From positions 1 through 44,144 of the forward strand of contig CALFXJ010000046.1 of assembly GCA_937958105.1 (NCBI GenBank): 44,144 bases of DNA. The letters run 5' to 3'. Below the pieces are notes generated by a model that had not been told where the DNA came from, made no database searches, and saw nothing but the letters and a program-made list of their open reading frames with translations. The position numbers and the translations under genes are program-made. This document shows positions 7,475 through 16,127 of the stretch, in pieces (the stretch's first letter is position 1; every line of letters starts with the position of its first letter). Origin of the DNA: an uncultured Cellvibrio sp. Lineage in GTDB: Bacteria > Pseudomonadota > Gammaproteobacteria > Pseudomonadales > Cellvibrionaceae.

Positions 7475-9581
7475 GGCTCAAAGCTCCTTGTGCATATACA
7501 GGGGAGGTAAGTGTGGTGGCTGACTGATCGAGATGTGACCCGCTGAAGAGATTCTGGGAAACCCAGTGATGCAATCGCTCAAGACCCGCATCAATGTTTA
7601 CCAGGGGTTTCCAGCCGGTCAGTTCGCGGAACAGGCTGGTGTCGGTGACGTAATATTTCTGATCTCCCAGTCGCCAGTCAGAAAATGAGTAAGCGCAGGG
7701 CCGGCCAGTGAGCGATTCAATGCGTTCAAGAATTTCCAGCAGGCTGGTGCTGTTGCCGACACCTCCGCCGATGTTGAATGCTTTGCCCGAGAGGCGCGTC
7801 ATGTTGTCCTGTGCCAACAGCATGGCATTAACCAGATCATCTACATAGAGGATGTCGCGCACCTGACGGCCGTCGCCGTAAAGTGTCAGCGGCAGGTCTT
7901 TCATGGCCTGAATCAGAAAATGGGCTACCCAGCCTTGATCTTCAGTGCCGAACTGATGCGGTCCGTAGATGCAACTCATACGAAACACTGCTGCTGGAAT
8001 GCCGTAAGTGCGCGCATAATCCAGTACATACTGATCTGCTGCACCTTTGGAGCAACCGTAGGGACTGTGGAAGTCGAGTGGCTGCTGCTCGCTGACTCCT
8101 TCGGAAAAAAATGGATCAGCAGGAAAGTAGCGATCGTTGCTGCGCCGCAGATCCACATTTTCCAATGCGCCGTAAACCTTGTTGGTCGAGGTAAACAGCA
8201 GTGAGGGCGGTGACTTCATCTGACGCATGGACTCAAGAATATTCAGCGTCCCGCGAACGTTGATATCAAAATCTTTCTGCGGTGAATCGATACTGGTCGT
8301 GACGGCAACCTGAGCGGCGAAATGAAAGATGCGCGACGATTGATGTACGGCATCACGCACAAGGTGGGCATCGCGGATATCCGCAATTTCAAGCTGCACC
8401 TTATCGCCGTAGGTGTCGCACAGCCATTCGAGATTGCGCTCAACACCGGCACGGCCAAGATTGTCAAAAATCAATACCGGCTCTCCCTGCTCAAGCAGGC
8501 GCGCCGCAACGTTGGTGCCGATGAATCCCGCACCGCCGGTAATCAGTGTCAGTTTTTGGCGAGAAGAAGTGGGCGCAGCCGTAACATTTTTTTCCGCAAA
8601 TTTTATCGCAGGTTCCCGCGATAATCCGGCTCCGCTGTTGAACACTGTGTCGGTCAGCTGCCGTAGCCCCTGAAGCCCCGACTCCTGCCAGACCCGGCAG
8701 GCCAGCTTCGGTGTGCCGTCGGCGGCCTTTAATCCAAAATGATAATGCCGCTCATCTTCGTGGAAGCCATCCTGATGACATTCGTCGGGATGCAGGTCAT
8801 AGGCCGAATACCAATAGACACGCTCGACGGGCGCATCCAGAGCCTCCATCAGTTTTTTCACCTGGATGATTTCATCGTGACGCCAGGTTGAATAGCCCAC
8901 CTCGGTCAACCAGATCTCCGGTGACAATTGATGTTTGTTCAATAGCGTTCGAATCTGAGTAACTTTATCGCTCCACTCATAACCATCGAATTCCCAAGTG
9001 CCAGGAAAGCCATGCATGCCGATCGCGTCCATTAAACCAATCACGCCGCGAGAGCACATCAGATCCAGCCAGTTAGGATCCGTAGGACACATGCCGGCCA
9101 GCACGGTTTTCTTGCCACGCTCCCGCGCCCAATGTGCCGCCATGCCGATCATCTGAGTGAAGATGCTCCAGTCCGGGTCCAGACGCCAGTCCCAATCATT
9201 TAAATTGTTCGGCTCATTCCATAGCTCGACCCATTCAAAATGCTGGCCATAGCGAGTGATCATGACATCCAGAAAATCTGCATAAGCTTTTGGATCTCTG
9301 GGCGGTGACGAGGTTTTTGCTTCGATGCCGAGAGAAGGCGGCGTGTAGGTAAAACAGGGTAGTAACTCCACTGACGTCGCCAGTTTCGGCACGAGCCAGT
9401 CAAACCATTGCTGACCTTCCGACGAGTGCCAGTCCGCCCAGGACAGCCCGGTGCGCAGGCGGGAGATATTCAAGGACCGCAGGTCCGTCAGAACCTCTTC
9501 GGTACACTCATATTCACCGGGGCGAAGCCATTCAATGACACCCAATCGTTGTGGAGCTGTTTGCCGATAATCTGCGGTCAT
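7458..9581 (-). CDS. Fusion: clan-A glycosidase-like domain + CDP-paratose-2-epimerase-like SDR
   Basis: A 707-residue two-domain protein. Residues about 10-320 look like a TIM-barrel glycoside hydrolase of clan GH-A: WVELWNEPNNLNDW supplies a candidate acid/base glutamate and EIWLTEVGYST a candidate nucleophile, as in GH39/GH5-type enzymes. Residues about 345-690 form an extended SDR with GGAGFIGTN (NAD binding), FTSTNKVYG and SPYGCSKGAADQY, the latter holding the YxxxK catalytic pair; these and MSCIYGPHQFGTEDQG closely resemble CDP-paratose/tyvelose 2-epimerases (RfbE). There is no signal peptide, so the glycosidase-like half must be cytosolic, which is unusual. Start overlaps the upstream epimerase stop by 4 nt. 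The join is in one frame with a short Ala/Thr/Ser linker, so it is not a sequencing frameshift artefact. Confidence 0.85.
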   Translation of the reverse strand: MTADYRQTAPQRLGVIEWLRPGEYECTEEVLTDLRSLNISRLRTGLSWADWHSSEGQQWFDWLVPKLATSVELLPCFTYTPPSLGIEAKTSSPPRDPKAYADFLDVMITRYGQHFEWVELWNEPNNLNDWDWRLDPDWSIFTQMIGMAAHWARERGKKTVLAGMCPTDPNWLDLMCSRGVIGLMDAIGMHGFPGTWEFDGYEWSDKVTQIRTLLNKHQLSPEIWLTEVGYSTWRHDEIIQVKKLMEALDAPVERVYWYSAYDLHPDECHQDGFHEDERHYHFGLKAADGTPKLACRVWQESGLQGLRQLTDTVFNSGAGLSREPAIKFAEKNVTAAPTSSRQKLTLITGGAGFIGTNVAARLLEQGEPVLIFDNLGRAGVERNLEWLCDTYGDKVQLEIADIRDAHLVRDAVHQSSRIFHFAAQVAVTTSIDSPQKDFDINVRGTLNILESMRQMKSPPSLLFTSTNKVYGALENVDLRRSNDRYFPADPFFSEGVSEQQPLDFHSPYGCSKGAADQYVLDYARTYGIPAAVFRMSCIYGPHQFGTEDQGWVAHFLIQAMKDLPLTLYGDGRQVRDILYVDDLVNAMLLAQDNMTRLSGKAFNIGGGVGNSTSLLEILERIESLTGRPCAYSFSDWRLGDQKYYVTDTSLFRELTGWKPLVNIDAGLERLHHWVSQNLFSGSHLDQSATTLTSPVYAQGALSHANVR

Positions 9582-10690
9582 AGGCTTAGTCCTCTGCTGA
9601 ACAGCTCATTGCGCATGGTATCAACACGGTCAAAGGACTCTTTTCCCTGCAGCCATTCCGCCAGTTCTTCCAGCCCATCTTCCAGTGAAATACGCGGCTG
9701 ATAACCCAGCAGGTTGGTGGCTTTTCCAATGTCGGCGAAACAATGCCGGATATCGCCGACGCGATAATCCCCGGTAATTTCCGGCTGCAGATGATTTTTA
9801 CCCAGTACCTCACCGACTTTGCTGGCAATCTCCTCAATGCTGTAATTTTCGCCGCTGCCGATATTGAAGACCTCGCCGTCCGCATTGCTGTTTTCCAGTG
9901 CAAGCACGCAGGCCTGGGCAATGTCATGCACGCTGACGAAATCGCGCCGCTGCTTTCCATCTTCAAAAATAACGGGAGGTTTGTTATTAAGAAAACGCGA
10001 TGAGAAAATCGCCAATACGCCAGTATAAGGATTGGATAGCGCCTGACGCGGACCGTAGATATTAAAAAACCGCAGAGCGGTTACGGGGATGTTGTAGGCA
10101 GAACCGACAATGAGGCATAGCCGCTCCTGATCGTACTTCGAGAGCGCATACACAGAAGAGGGCGAGGGCAGCTTGGTCTCCGGCGTGGCGATAGGCTGCA
10201 GAGCTTCACCATTTAAGACAACCTCCCACTGCTTGTCGCGGAAGGCAGAGACAGGGCGCTCGGCGGGTGAATGGGTGTTACCCCGCATATCCCGATACAG
10301 GCCTTCGCCATACAGACTCATACTGGACGCCACCACCAGTTTTTTGACCGGACGCTTGGTTAAAGCTTCCAGCAGTACTGCGGTGCCACGGTTGTTGACA
10401 TCAGTGTAGTGGTTGATCTGATACATGCTCTGGCCGACGCCGAAGGCAGCGGCCAAGTGATAAACAGCCGAGACATCCTTGAGGGCTTCTTCTACCTTGG
10501 CGGGGTCGCGTACATCACCTTCGACGCGCTCCACATACTGGTTAAGATAATCCGGCCATTCCTCCCCACCGTGAACCTGCTCCGTCAGATTATCCAGCAC
10601 GCGCACTGCATAACCTTCTCGCAATAACTGGTCTGCCAGGTGTGAACCGACGAAACCTGCACCGCCGGTAATCAGAATTCTTTCCTTCAT
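9578..10690 (-). CDS. NAD-dependent epimerase, dTDP-L-rhamnose 4-epimerase-like
   Basis: A 370-residue extended SDR nucleotide-sugar epimerase. It has ILITGGAGFVGSHLADQLL (cofactor site), the catalytic YALSK pair in SSVYALSKYDQERLC, and signature stretches GVGQSMYQI, SSMSLYGEG and FNIYGPRQALSNPYTGVLAI that I associate with the dTDP-L-rhamnose 4-epimerase (WbiB) branch of the UDP-glucose 4-epimerase family. The reaction inverts C4 of a nucleotide sugar through a keto intermediate. It starts 1 nt after the stop of the UDP-glucuronate decarboxylase gene and overlaps the next gene by 4 nt. The donor nucleotide (dTDP, UDP or other) is not certain, and no rhamnose synthesis genes are in the window. 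Confidence 0.82.
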   Translation of the reverse strand: MKERILITGGAGFVGSHLADQLLREGYAVRVLDNLTEQVHGGEEWPDYLNQYVERVEGDVRDPAKVEEALKDVSAVYHLAAAFGVGQSMYQINHYTDVNNRGTAVLLEALTKRPVKKLVVASSMSLYGEGLYRDMRGNTHSPAERPVSAFRDKQWEVVLNGEALQPIATPETKLPSPSSVYALSKYDQERLCLIVGSAYNIPVTALRFFNIYGPRQALSNPYTGVLAIFSSRFLNNKPPVIFEDGKQRRDFVSVHDIAQACVLALENSNADGEVFNIGSGENYSIEEIASKVGEVLGKNHLQPEITGDYRVGDIRHCFADIGKATNLLGYQPRISLEDGLEELAEWLQGKESFDRVDTMRNELFSRGLSL

Positions 10691-10691
10691 C

Positions 10692-11714
10692 TCAGCGCTC
10701 CATCTTGATTAATGGACTGACACCGAGCCCGGCGGCAGATTTGCTGGCGGCGATAAGTGCATCGTTGTGCAGCAGCTGCTCAAAGTACTGGATGGTTTTT
10801 TCCAGCCCTTGTTCCAGTTTCACGCGCGGCTGCCAGTTCAGCAGTCGGTTGGCCCGGCTAATGTCCGGCCGCCGCTTGATCGGATCATCCTGCGGGAGGG
10901 GATAAAACTGAATGCGTGATGAGGAGTCGGTCATCTCGATCACCTTGGTCGCCAGTTCAAGAACGGTAAATTCCACCGGATTACCGAGATTTACCGGGCC
11001 GACCACAGCGTGCGGTGTTTTCATCAATGCCCTGATGCCTGCAATCATGTCATCGACGTAGCAGAAAGAGCGTGTCTGGCTGCCGTCGCCGTAAATGGTG
11101 ATAGGCCGGTTCATCAAGGCCTGCACAATAAAGTTAGAGACTACCCGTCCATCGTTAGGCTGCATGTAAGGACCGTAGGTATTGAAGATGCGGGCGATCT
11201 TCACATCGACGTTGAACATCCGGTGATAGTCCATGCAGAGCGTCTCTGCACAGCGTTTTCCTTCGTCATAGCAGGCGCGGGGACCGACAGGGTTTACGTT
11301 GCCGAAGCAGTCTTCCTGCTGAGGGTGCACATGAGGATTACCGTAAACTTCACTGGTGGATGATTGGAAAATCCGTGCTTTCTTGGCCACAGCGAGTTTT
11401 AAGAGATTGTTGATACCTTCCGTGCTGGTGCGAATGGTTTGCAGAGGGTCCGCCTGATACTGCACCGGTGATGCAACGCAGGCCATGTTGTAGATTTCAT
11501 CCACGTTGAGATTAACCGGCTCGGTTACGTCCTGCTCCAGTAAAGTGAAATTTCTGAAGGAAGAAACCAGCTCGAGATTCGACTTACTGCCGCTTGAAAA
11601 GTTATCCAGACATATGACTTCATGTCCTTCTTCCAGCAGACTTTTGCATAAATTAATGCCCAAAAATCCGCCACCACCTGCTACAAGAATTCGTTTCGTC
11701 ATTGAGTGTTTCAT
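10692..11714 (-). CDS. UDP-glucuronate decarboxylase (UDP-xylose synthase)
   Basis: A 340-residue extended SDR. It has the cofactor motif VAGGGGFLGINLCKSL, the family sequence MACVASPVQYQADPLQTI, STSEVYGNP, and RACYDEGKRCAETL holding the YxxxK pair, followed by RIFNTYGPYMQPNDGR; these together are typical of UXS enzymes, which convert UDP-glucuronic acid to UDP-xylose. The start at 11714 has a GAGG ribosome-binding site 6 nt upstream; a second in-frame ATG lies four codons in. It is the first gene of the glycan operon, implying that a xylose-type or derived pentose is an early precursor. No UDP-glucose dehydrogenase is in the window. Confidence 0.88.
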   Translation of the reverse strand: MKHSMTKRILVAGGGGFLGINLCKSLLEEGHEVICLDNFSSGSKSNLELVSSFRNFTLLEQDVTEPVNLNVDEIYNMACVASPVQYQADPLQTIRTSTEGINNLLKLAVAKKARIFQSSTSEVYGNPHVHPQQEDCFGNVNPVGPRACYDEGKRCAETLCMDYHRMFNVDVKIARIFNTYGPYMQPNDGRVVSNFIVQALMNRPITIYGDGSQTRSFCYVDDMIAGIRALMKTPHAVVGPVNLGNPVEFTVLELATKVIEMTDSSSRIQFYPLPQDDPIKRRPDISRANRLLNWQPRVKLEQGLEKTIQYFEQLLHNDALIAASKSAAGLGVSPLIKMER

Positions 11715-12040
11715 TGGTCATCCTCAATCTGGGACATCAATAATCAACAGGCGTCGGGATCTTGTTATTTACACTCGTCGCATAATTCGGCGTTCCGACT
11801 TCTGTATTTCCGGTCGCGTTTCAATCGCGCTGACTGAGCCTTACAGCCATATCTGTGCCAATTCAACACATCGGCATGGAAGTCGTCAGGATGGGTGGAG
11901 AAGCATGAGAGACAATAGCTGAAGAGGGTGAGGGAGCAGCAGCTGCAGGAGAGGGTTGCGTAAATAACAACATAAGCAGCAATAATTTTACAAACGTTTG
12001 TAATATTTACCTCGAACAAGGCGCGTTAAAAAATGTGCCT
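11715..12040. other. Intergenic region with presumed glycan-operon promoter
   Basis: About 330 bases with no convincing gene; a minus-strand frame here is Cys-rich, matches nothing known and lacks a good ribosome-binding site. Because the cellulase terminator ends at about 12041, transcription of the ten-gene operon most likely starts inside this stretch. A purine-rich tract covers about 11895-11955 and a 16-bp palindrome lies at 11988-12003. No confident -35/-10 pair was identified. Confidence 0.5.
11988..12003. promoter_or_regulatory. 16-bp perfect palindrome, candidate operator
   Basis: TTACAAACGTTTGTAA is a perfect palindrome with a central CG step, the symmetry typical of LacI-family operators. 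It sits about 275 nt upstream of the first glycan-operon gene and just beyond the terminator of the GH5 gene. The half-site TTTTACAAACG recurs upstream of the xylanase gene near 36126-36136. Assignment to a regulator family is inference. Confidence 0.4.
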
Positions 12041-12076
12041 AAAATGAAAAGCCAGCCTCCGCAAAGAGACTGGCTT
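12041..12076 (-). terminator. Terminator of the GH5 gene
   Basis: On the minus strand GCCAGTCTC pairs with GAGGCTGGC (one G-T pair) around a short TTTGCG loop, flanked by AA/TT extensions, and is followed by TTTTCATTTT. Position, stem and U-tract all fit rho-independent termination of the cellulase gene ending at 12123. Confidence 0.8.
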
Positions 12077-12122
12077 AAAGATTAATCAGTAAATGCGGAA
12101 CCCTTAATGATCCCGCTGCTGA

Positions 12123-14264
12123 TTAGTTACCATTCCACAGACGTTGCAGCAGACTGGTTTTTCTTGTATCGAGGTTCAGCCAGGTACCCCAGCCGGATTC
12201 GTTGACATCAGGAACGTACGAGTGCTCATACAGACCACCGGTGTCAGCTGATTCCGGGTTGATTGACCAGTAACAGGCTTCAATGTCTTTCTCGATCATG
12301 TAATCAACAAAAGCGTTTTGCCATTGCTCATCCACGTTAGTGGTGATGTGGCTCCACATCTCTTGTTCGGCAGCGCGGGTGTTGCGTGGCCAGTCCATGT
12401 TACCGCCAAACTCACCAACGATCATGGCGTAGCCTTGATCACGCAGATAACCGAAGTGCTCCTGCCAGCCTTCTGCAAGCTTGGACGGAGTGATAGTGAT
12501 CTGGCAATCAGCACGGCCGGCATCATCGCCTTCCAGCTCAGCACACTCGCCGGTCAGGAACGCGCTCTGAACGAATACAGACGGGCCGTATACGTGCGGA
12601 GACAGTACCAGACGCTCTTTCGGAATATCCAGCGGACGGGTAGCAAAGCCGTAAAGGTTTTCACCCCAGTTCGGGTTGGAATCCAGGCTGCCGTGATCAA
12701 CTTCGGTGCCGTCAGATTTAACTGAACCTACACCTTCAACGACTACCAGGACGTTCTGGTTGACTTCGTTGATTGCGCGATAGGCTTTCTCAGCGAGAGT
12801 AGCCCACTCATCCCAGGTGTAATCCCATGGCTCGTTGAAGATGTCGATACCAAGGATGTTGTCTACACCAAGAGACTCTTCGAAGCCCGCGATGGTACGC
12901 AGGTTTTCCAGCCAGATCTGCTCGTTGTAGGGGTGATCGATCTCACCGCCACCGCCACAGGAGTACTCTTCCCGGGTGTAGTCGTAACCTTCACGGGTTG
13001 CGTCAACATAGGGTGGGTTCGCATCCAGACGACCTGCACGCCAGCCCACGTAGTTGGAGCAGGAGTGAATGTCGATGATTACTTGAAGATCATTCTGATC
13101 AGCCAGCTTGATGAAGTCTTCCAGCGCCTGACGTGCGTTGGTTTGACGTACAGACTCATGGTTCTTCAATACACCACCGGAACGGACATCGCCGATACCC
13201 TGTGGATCGTTCGGATCAAGTGTCTGCGGTGCGATGGGCACGCGGATTACGTTGATACCGAGGTCTTTGATTTCACTCATAGTCTGCTGGATGGTACGGC
13301 CGGTATCAGCCCACCACATGTTGCCGACATACATCTCCAGCGGAGCACCGTTTGGATTGTTTTCAGCGTCTTTTGGCTCATGCTGACCTTCCAGACCGAA
13401 CCAGGCACCGCACTGCACGGGGAATACAGTACCGTCGCGGGTGATCTTACCGCTCTCATTTACACGCCAGCGACCAGCAGTGCCGGGGATGCTGGAGGAT
13501 GAGCTGGAAGCCACGCTGGATGGTGTGCTTGAGGCTTCGCTGGAGGCTACGCTTGATGGGGCGCTCGAAGCCACACTGGAGGGCGCGCTTGATGAAGCAA
13601 CGCTGGAGGGCGCACTTGATGAAGCAACACTGGATGGCGTGCTTGAAGCCACGCTGGAATTGTTGCCATTAACCGGGCCATACGGCGCCGGCTGAGTGCT
13701 ACAGGTGCTGAGGGAGATACAGCTCTGGTTCTGCTCCCAGCCCCAGCCGCTCTGGGTGGTGGAGCACAGCGGATACAAGGTGCCGTACCAGTTACATTGG
13801 CCACCTGAATTGTTGTTGGTGGTGCTGGACGCTGCAGAGCTAACAGTGCTGCTTGCGGCGGAAGAGGTATTACCACCAGTGCCACAGACTGAACCGGTAA
13901 CAGTGGGTGATTCAGCACTGCCGCCGTTCTTGTCTACCTGGAAACCGAATTCAACGGTCTGGCCTGGTTGGATGCTGCCGTTCCAGCCTACATCGCTGGC
14001 AGTGTAAGGATTGCTGCCGCTGAGGTTGGCGTTCCAGGAGCTGGTAACGCGGTTGGAGTTGTATTGCCAGCTCACGTTCCAGCCGCTGATGGCGGCGTTG
14101 GTGTCGTTAGTAATGCGAATGGCGGCGGTGTAGCCACTGCTCCATTCGTTACTGATGACATGACTACACGCAGCCTCGGCAGAATTACCGTAGCCTGCTG
14201 TAGCAATGCCAACGCTTAGCGCGGCGATTGCCAGGCTTAAGCCTTTTGGATTTGCCGTTAACAT
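12123..14264 (-). CDS. Secreted GH5 cellulase with CBM2 and CBM10
   Basis: A 713-residue multimodular enzyme. Order: signal peptide to about residue 31 (cleavage after AEA); CBM2 cellulose-binding module about 33-127 with exposed tryptophans; linker; CBM10 about 157-196 (CNWYGTLYPLC, SGWGWE); a repetitive Ser/Ala/Pro linker about 201-262; GH5 domain about 265-713. The catalytic acid/base is Glu478 in IFNEPWDY and the nucleophile Glu618 in VGEFGGN. The family fold and the cellulose-binding modules point to endo-beta-1,4-glucanase activity outside the cell; the GH5 subfamily is not settled. A strong AGGAG ribosome-binding site precedes the ATG. It is monocistronic, with its own terminator and a long upstream region carrying a CRP-type site. 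Confidence 0.9.
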   Translation of the reverse strand: MLTANPKGLSLAIAALSVGIATAGYGNSAEAACSHVISNEWSSGYTAAIRITNDTNAAISGWNVSWQYNSNRVTSSWNANLSGSNPYTASDVGWNGSIQPGQTVEFGFQVDKNGGSAESPTVTGSVCGTGGNTSSAASSTVSSAASSTTNNNSGGQCNWYGTLYPLCSTTQSGWGWEQNQSCISLSTCSTQPAPYGPVNGNNSSVASSTPSSVASSSAPSSVASSSAPSSVASSAPSSVASSEASSTPSSVASSSSSSIPGTAGRWRVNESGKITRDGTVFPVQCGAWFGLEGQHEPKDAENNPNGAPLEMYVGNMWWADTGRTIQQTMSEIKDLGINVIRVPIAPQTLDPNDPQGIGDVRSGGVLKNHESVRQTNARQALEDFIKLADQNDLQVIIDIHSCSNYVGWRAGRLDANPPYVDATREGYDYTREEYSCGGGGEIDHPYNEQIWLENLRTIAGFEESLGVDNILGIDIFNEPWDYTWDEWATLAEKAYRAINEVNQNVLVVVEGVGSVKSDGTEVDHGSLDSNPNWGENLYGFATRPLDIPKERLVLSPHVYGPSVFVQSAFLTGECAELEGDDAGRADCQITITPSKLAEGWQEHFGYLRDQGYAMIVGEFGGNMDWPRNTRAAEQEMWSHITTNVDEQWQNAFVDYMIEKDIEACYWSINPESADTGGLYEHSYVPDVNESGWGTWLNLDTRKTSLLQRLWNGN
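13500..13660 (-). repeat. Repetitive Ser/Ala/Pro linker coding DNA
   Basis: Tandem, imperfect units coding for APSSVASSS-type repeats in the linker between CBM10 and the GH5 domain. The DNA repeats closely (for example GAAGCAACGCTGGA / GAAGCAACACTGGA), so linker length may vary between strains by slippage or recombination. Similar but non-identical linkers occur in the other three hydrolases. Confidence 0.7.
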
Positions 14265-14966
14265 TTGTTAGCTCCTATCTTATTTATGATTAAGAAGTTA
14301 TGGCTTGCTCTCTTTAGGGTCACACGCGATACCCAAGAGCTGCGGACTACACCGCGTGCTTGTGTCATCCCTGTTGTGCATAGCGAGGCAGATTGCCTGC
14401 TGTCGATCCATGGCAGACGAATTCATCCCGACCGCTGGGGCCAGAATGACGTTCGAATCTTTTTAGGTGTCAGGCTTTTTTTGTGCATAAACCAGCAGCC
14501 ACAGCGTAAGTCGCAGACCGGCAGCACAATGAAAAAGCAAAACTCACAGAGCTATTCGAACTTTTCGAACAGATACCGTGGTTTGCGTCGATGTGAGATG
14601 TGTGGAACGCGTGATGCGTTAGTTATGGTTTTTATATATAAATTTTTTACTGATACGACGATGTAAAACCTGTTTTTTTTCCTGGGTAATCATCAAAGAA
14701 CTCGCGGCATCAAATCTTTATGATCCTGATATCAAAAAGAAGCCCCGTTGATATCCGTCGAATTCCTGCGGTGATGAATAGTACTTCAGGTGGAAAATAT
14801 TTTGAGATATAGAAATTCGTTTTATATTATTTTATGCGCCAATGTTTGGTTCATGTGAAAATTATCACACTGAAGCAGCACATGCTATCACCATTTTTTA
14901 AAAAGTTAAGCGAAAAGAAAATTTATTTAACCCTTATAACAAATCGTCGCAGAACATTCGCGACTG
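14265..14966. other. 700-bp intergenic region upstream of GH5 gene
   Basis: No supportable gene; the plus-strand frame in its left part has no ribosome-binding site or recognisable domain. It holds the GH5 promoter region: a CRP-type site at 14854-14869, a candidate minus-strand -10 TAAAAT at 14829-14834, and a spaced direct repeat TTCGAAC-N2-TTCGAAC at 14555-14570. A weak stem (GTCGC/GCGAC) near 14944-14962 may end the cfa transcript. If the CRP-linked promoter is real, the GH5 mRNA has a leader of roughly 550 nt. Confidence 0.5.
14854..14869. promoter_or_regulatory. CRP/Vfr-type binding site
   Basis: TGTGA-AAATTA-TCACA is a perfect match to both half-sites of the CRP consensus with the standard 6-bp spacer. 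A minus-strand TAAAAT lies about 30 bp away (centre to centre), close to class II promoter geometry for transcription towards the GH5 gene. The cfa gene lies downstream in the opposite sense only (it ends at 14967), so the site is assigned to GH5. Confidence 0.65.
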
Positions 14967-16127
14967 TCATTCCGGTCTACGATAACCGCCTACCGAACCC
15001 TGTTTACTCAATACCCATTGCCACAGCTGGATATTGCGTGCGCGGAAGGAACCGGCACAGGAGAGCAGGTAATAACGCCACATCCGCAGAAAGCGGTCGC
15101 CGAGCTTTTCGGAAAACGCTGGCCATGCGTTGATGACATTGTTATGCCAGGCCATAAGTGTTTTATCATAATCCGCACCGAAGTTATGTACGTCTTCCAC
15201 CACAAAATAATCTTCCAGCGCTTCGTCAATCTGGCTGATCGAGGGCAACTCTCCATTGGGGAAAATATAACGGTCCAGCCAAGGGTCGGGTGTGGTGTTG
15301 CGACGGTTCTTGCCAATGGTGTGCAATAAAAATAACCCGTCGTCCTCCAGGCAGCGATGAGCCATCTTCATGTACGTCCGATAATTCTTATGGCCTACAT
15401 GCTCGAACATACCCACACTGACAATACGATCAAATTTTTCATCCACATCGCGATAATCCTGCAGGCGGAATTCCAGGGGCAAATTCTTATAGCGGGCCTG
15501 AGCCCACTTCGCCTGTTCTTTTGAGATGGTAATCCCTACGCATTTAACCTGGTATCGTTCAGCAGCGTAGCCCATAAAACTGCCCCAGCCGCACCCAATA
15601 TCCAACACCCGCATGCCGGGTTCCAGATGTAACTTGCGACAAATCAGATCGAGTTTTGCCTCCTGCGCGTCAGCGAGATTGTCCGCATTTTTCCAATAAC
15701 CGCAGGTGTAAGTCATGCGCGGGTCCAGCATCGCCTCATAAAAATCGTTCCCCAGATCATAGTGAGTTTCTCCCACCTGCCAGGCGCGTTTGGCGTTCTG
15801 CCGGTTCAGCAAACGCGTGCGTAACGTATGAAAGATCAGCTTATGGGGTTTTATGTGCTGGGCAACCCGGCCGCGCAGCAGGCGAAAGAAAAACTCGTCC
15901 AGCTGTTCAACTTCCCAGTCACCGTTCATGTAGGCTTCTCCCAGTCCCAGATTGCCCTGGGCAAAAGCCCGTTCGATGACACCGGGAGCGAGCAGTTGAA
16001 TGTCCCAGGGGCGAGTGCCGTTGATGGTGATATCAGCTTGTTCCAGAAGTTCGGAGATCAGTTGGTGCAGGCTGGACTGTTCGGGAGAGAAATACTCGCT
16101 ATGAAGGGCGGACAGATCTTGGGACAT
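14967..16127 (-). CDS. cfa: Cyclopropane-fatty-acyl-phospholipid synthase
   Basis: A 386-residue cytosolic, membrane-associated enzyme that adds a methylene group from SAM to cis double bonds of phospholipid acyl chains. The SAM site is VLDIGCGWGSFMGYAAE near residue 175; other family stretches are HYDLGNDFYEAMLDPRMTYT and FDRIVSVGMFEHVG. The length matches the Cfa family (about 380-400). An AGGAG ribosome-binding site lies about 7 nt before the ATG. It appears monocistronic. In many bacteria cfa is induced on entry to stationary phase; no promoter class could be read here. Confidence 0.93.
   Translation of the reverse strand: MSQDLSALHSEYFSPEQSSLHQLISELLEQADITINGTRPWDIQLLAPGVIERAFAQGNLGLGEAYMNGDWEVEQLDEFFFRLLRGRVAQHIKPHKLIFHTLRTRLLNRQNAKRAWQVGETHYDLGNDFYEAMLDPRMTYTCGYWKNADNLADAQEAKLDLICRKLHLEPGMRVLDIGCGWGSFMGYAAERYQVKCVGITISKEQAKWAQARYKNLPLEFRLQDYRDVDEKFDRIVSVGMFEHVGHKNYRTYMKMAHRCLEDDGLFLLHTIGKNRRNTTPDPWLDRYIFPNGELPSISQIDEALEDYFVVEDVHNFGADYDKTLMAWHNNVINAWPAFSEKLGDRFLRMWRYYLLSCAGSFRARNIQLWQWVLSKQGSVGGYRRPE

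Noticed and set aside
6596..7510. Long plus-strand frame antisense to the alcohol dehydrogenase gene
   Set aside because: Exact shadow of a clear dehydrogenase; its translation shows no domain.
11765..12019. Minus-strand frame of 84 codons before the glycan operon
   Set aside because: Cys-rich, no family resemblance, covers the candidate operator; better explained as non-coding.
13500..13660. CRISPR-like tandem repeats
   Set aside because: The repeats are in frame and encode the Ser/Ala/Pro linker of a cellulase; no spacers.
14265..14666. Plus-strand frame of 133 codons upstream of the GH5 gene
   Set aside because: No ribosome-binding site, no recognisable domain, and it lies in the presumed promoter and leader of the GH5 gene.
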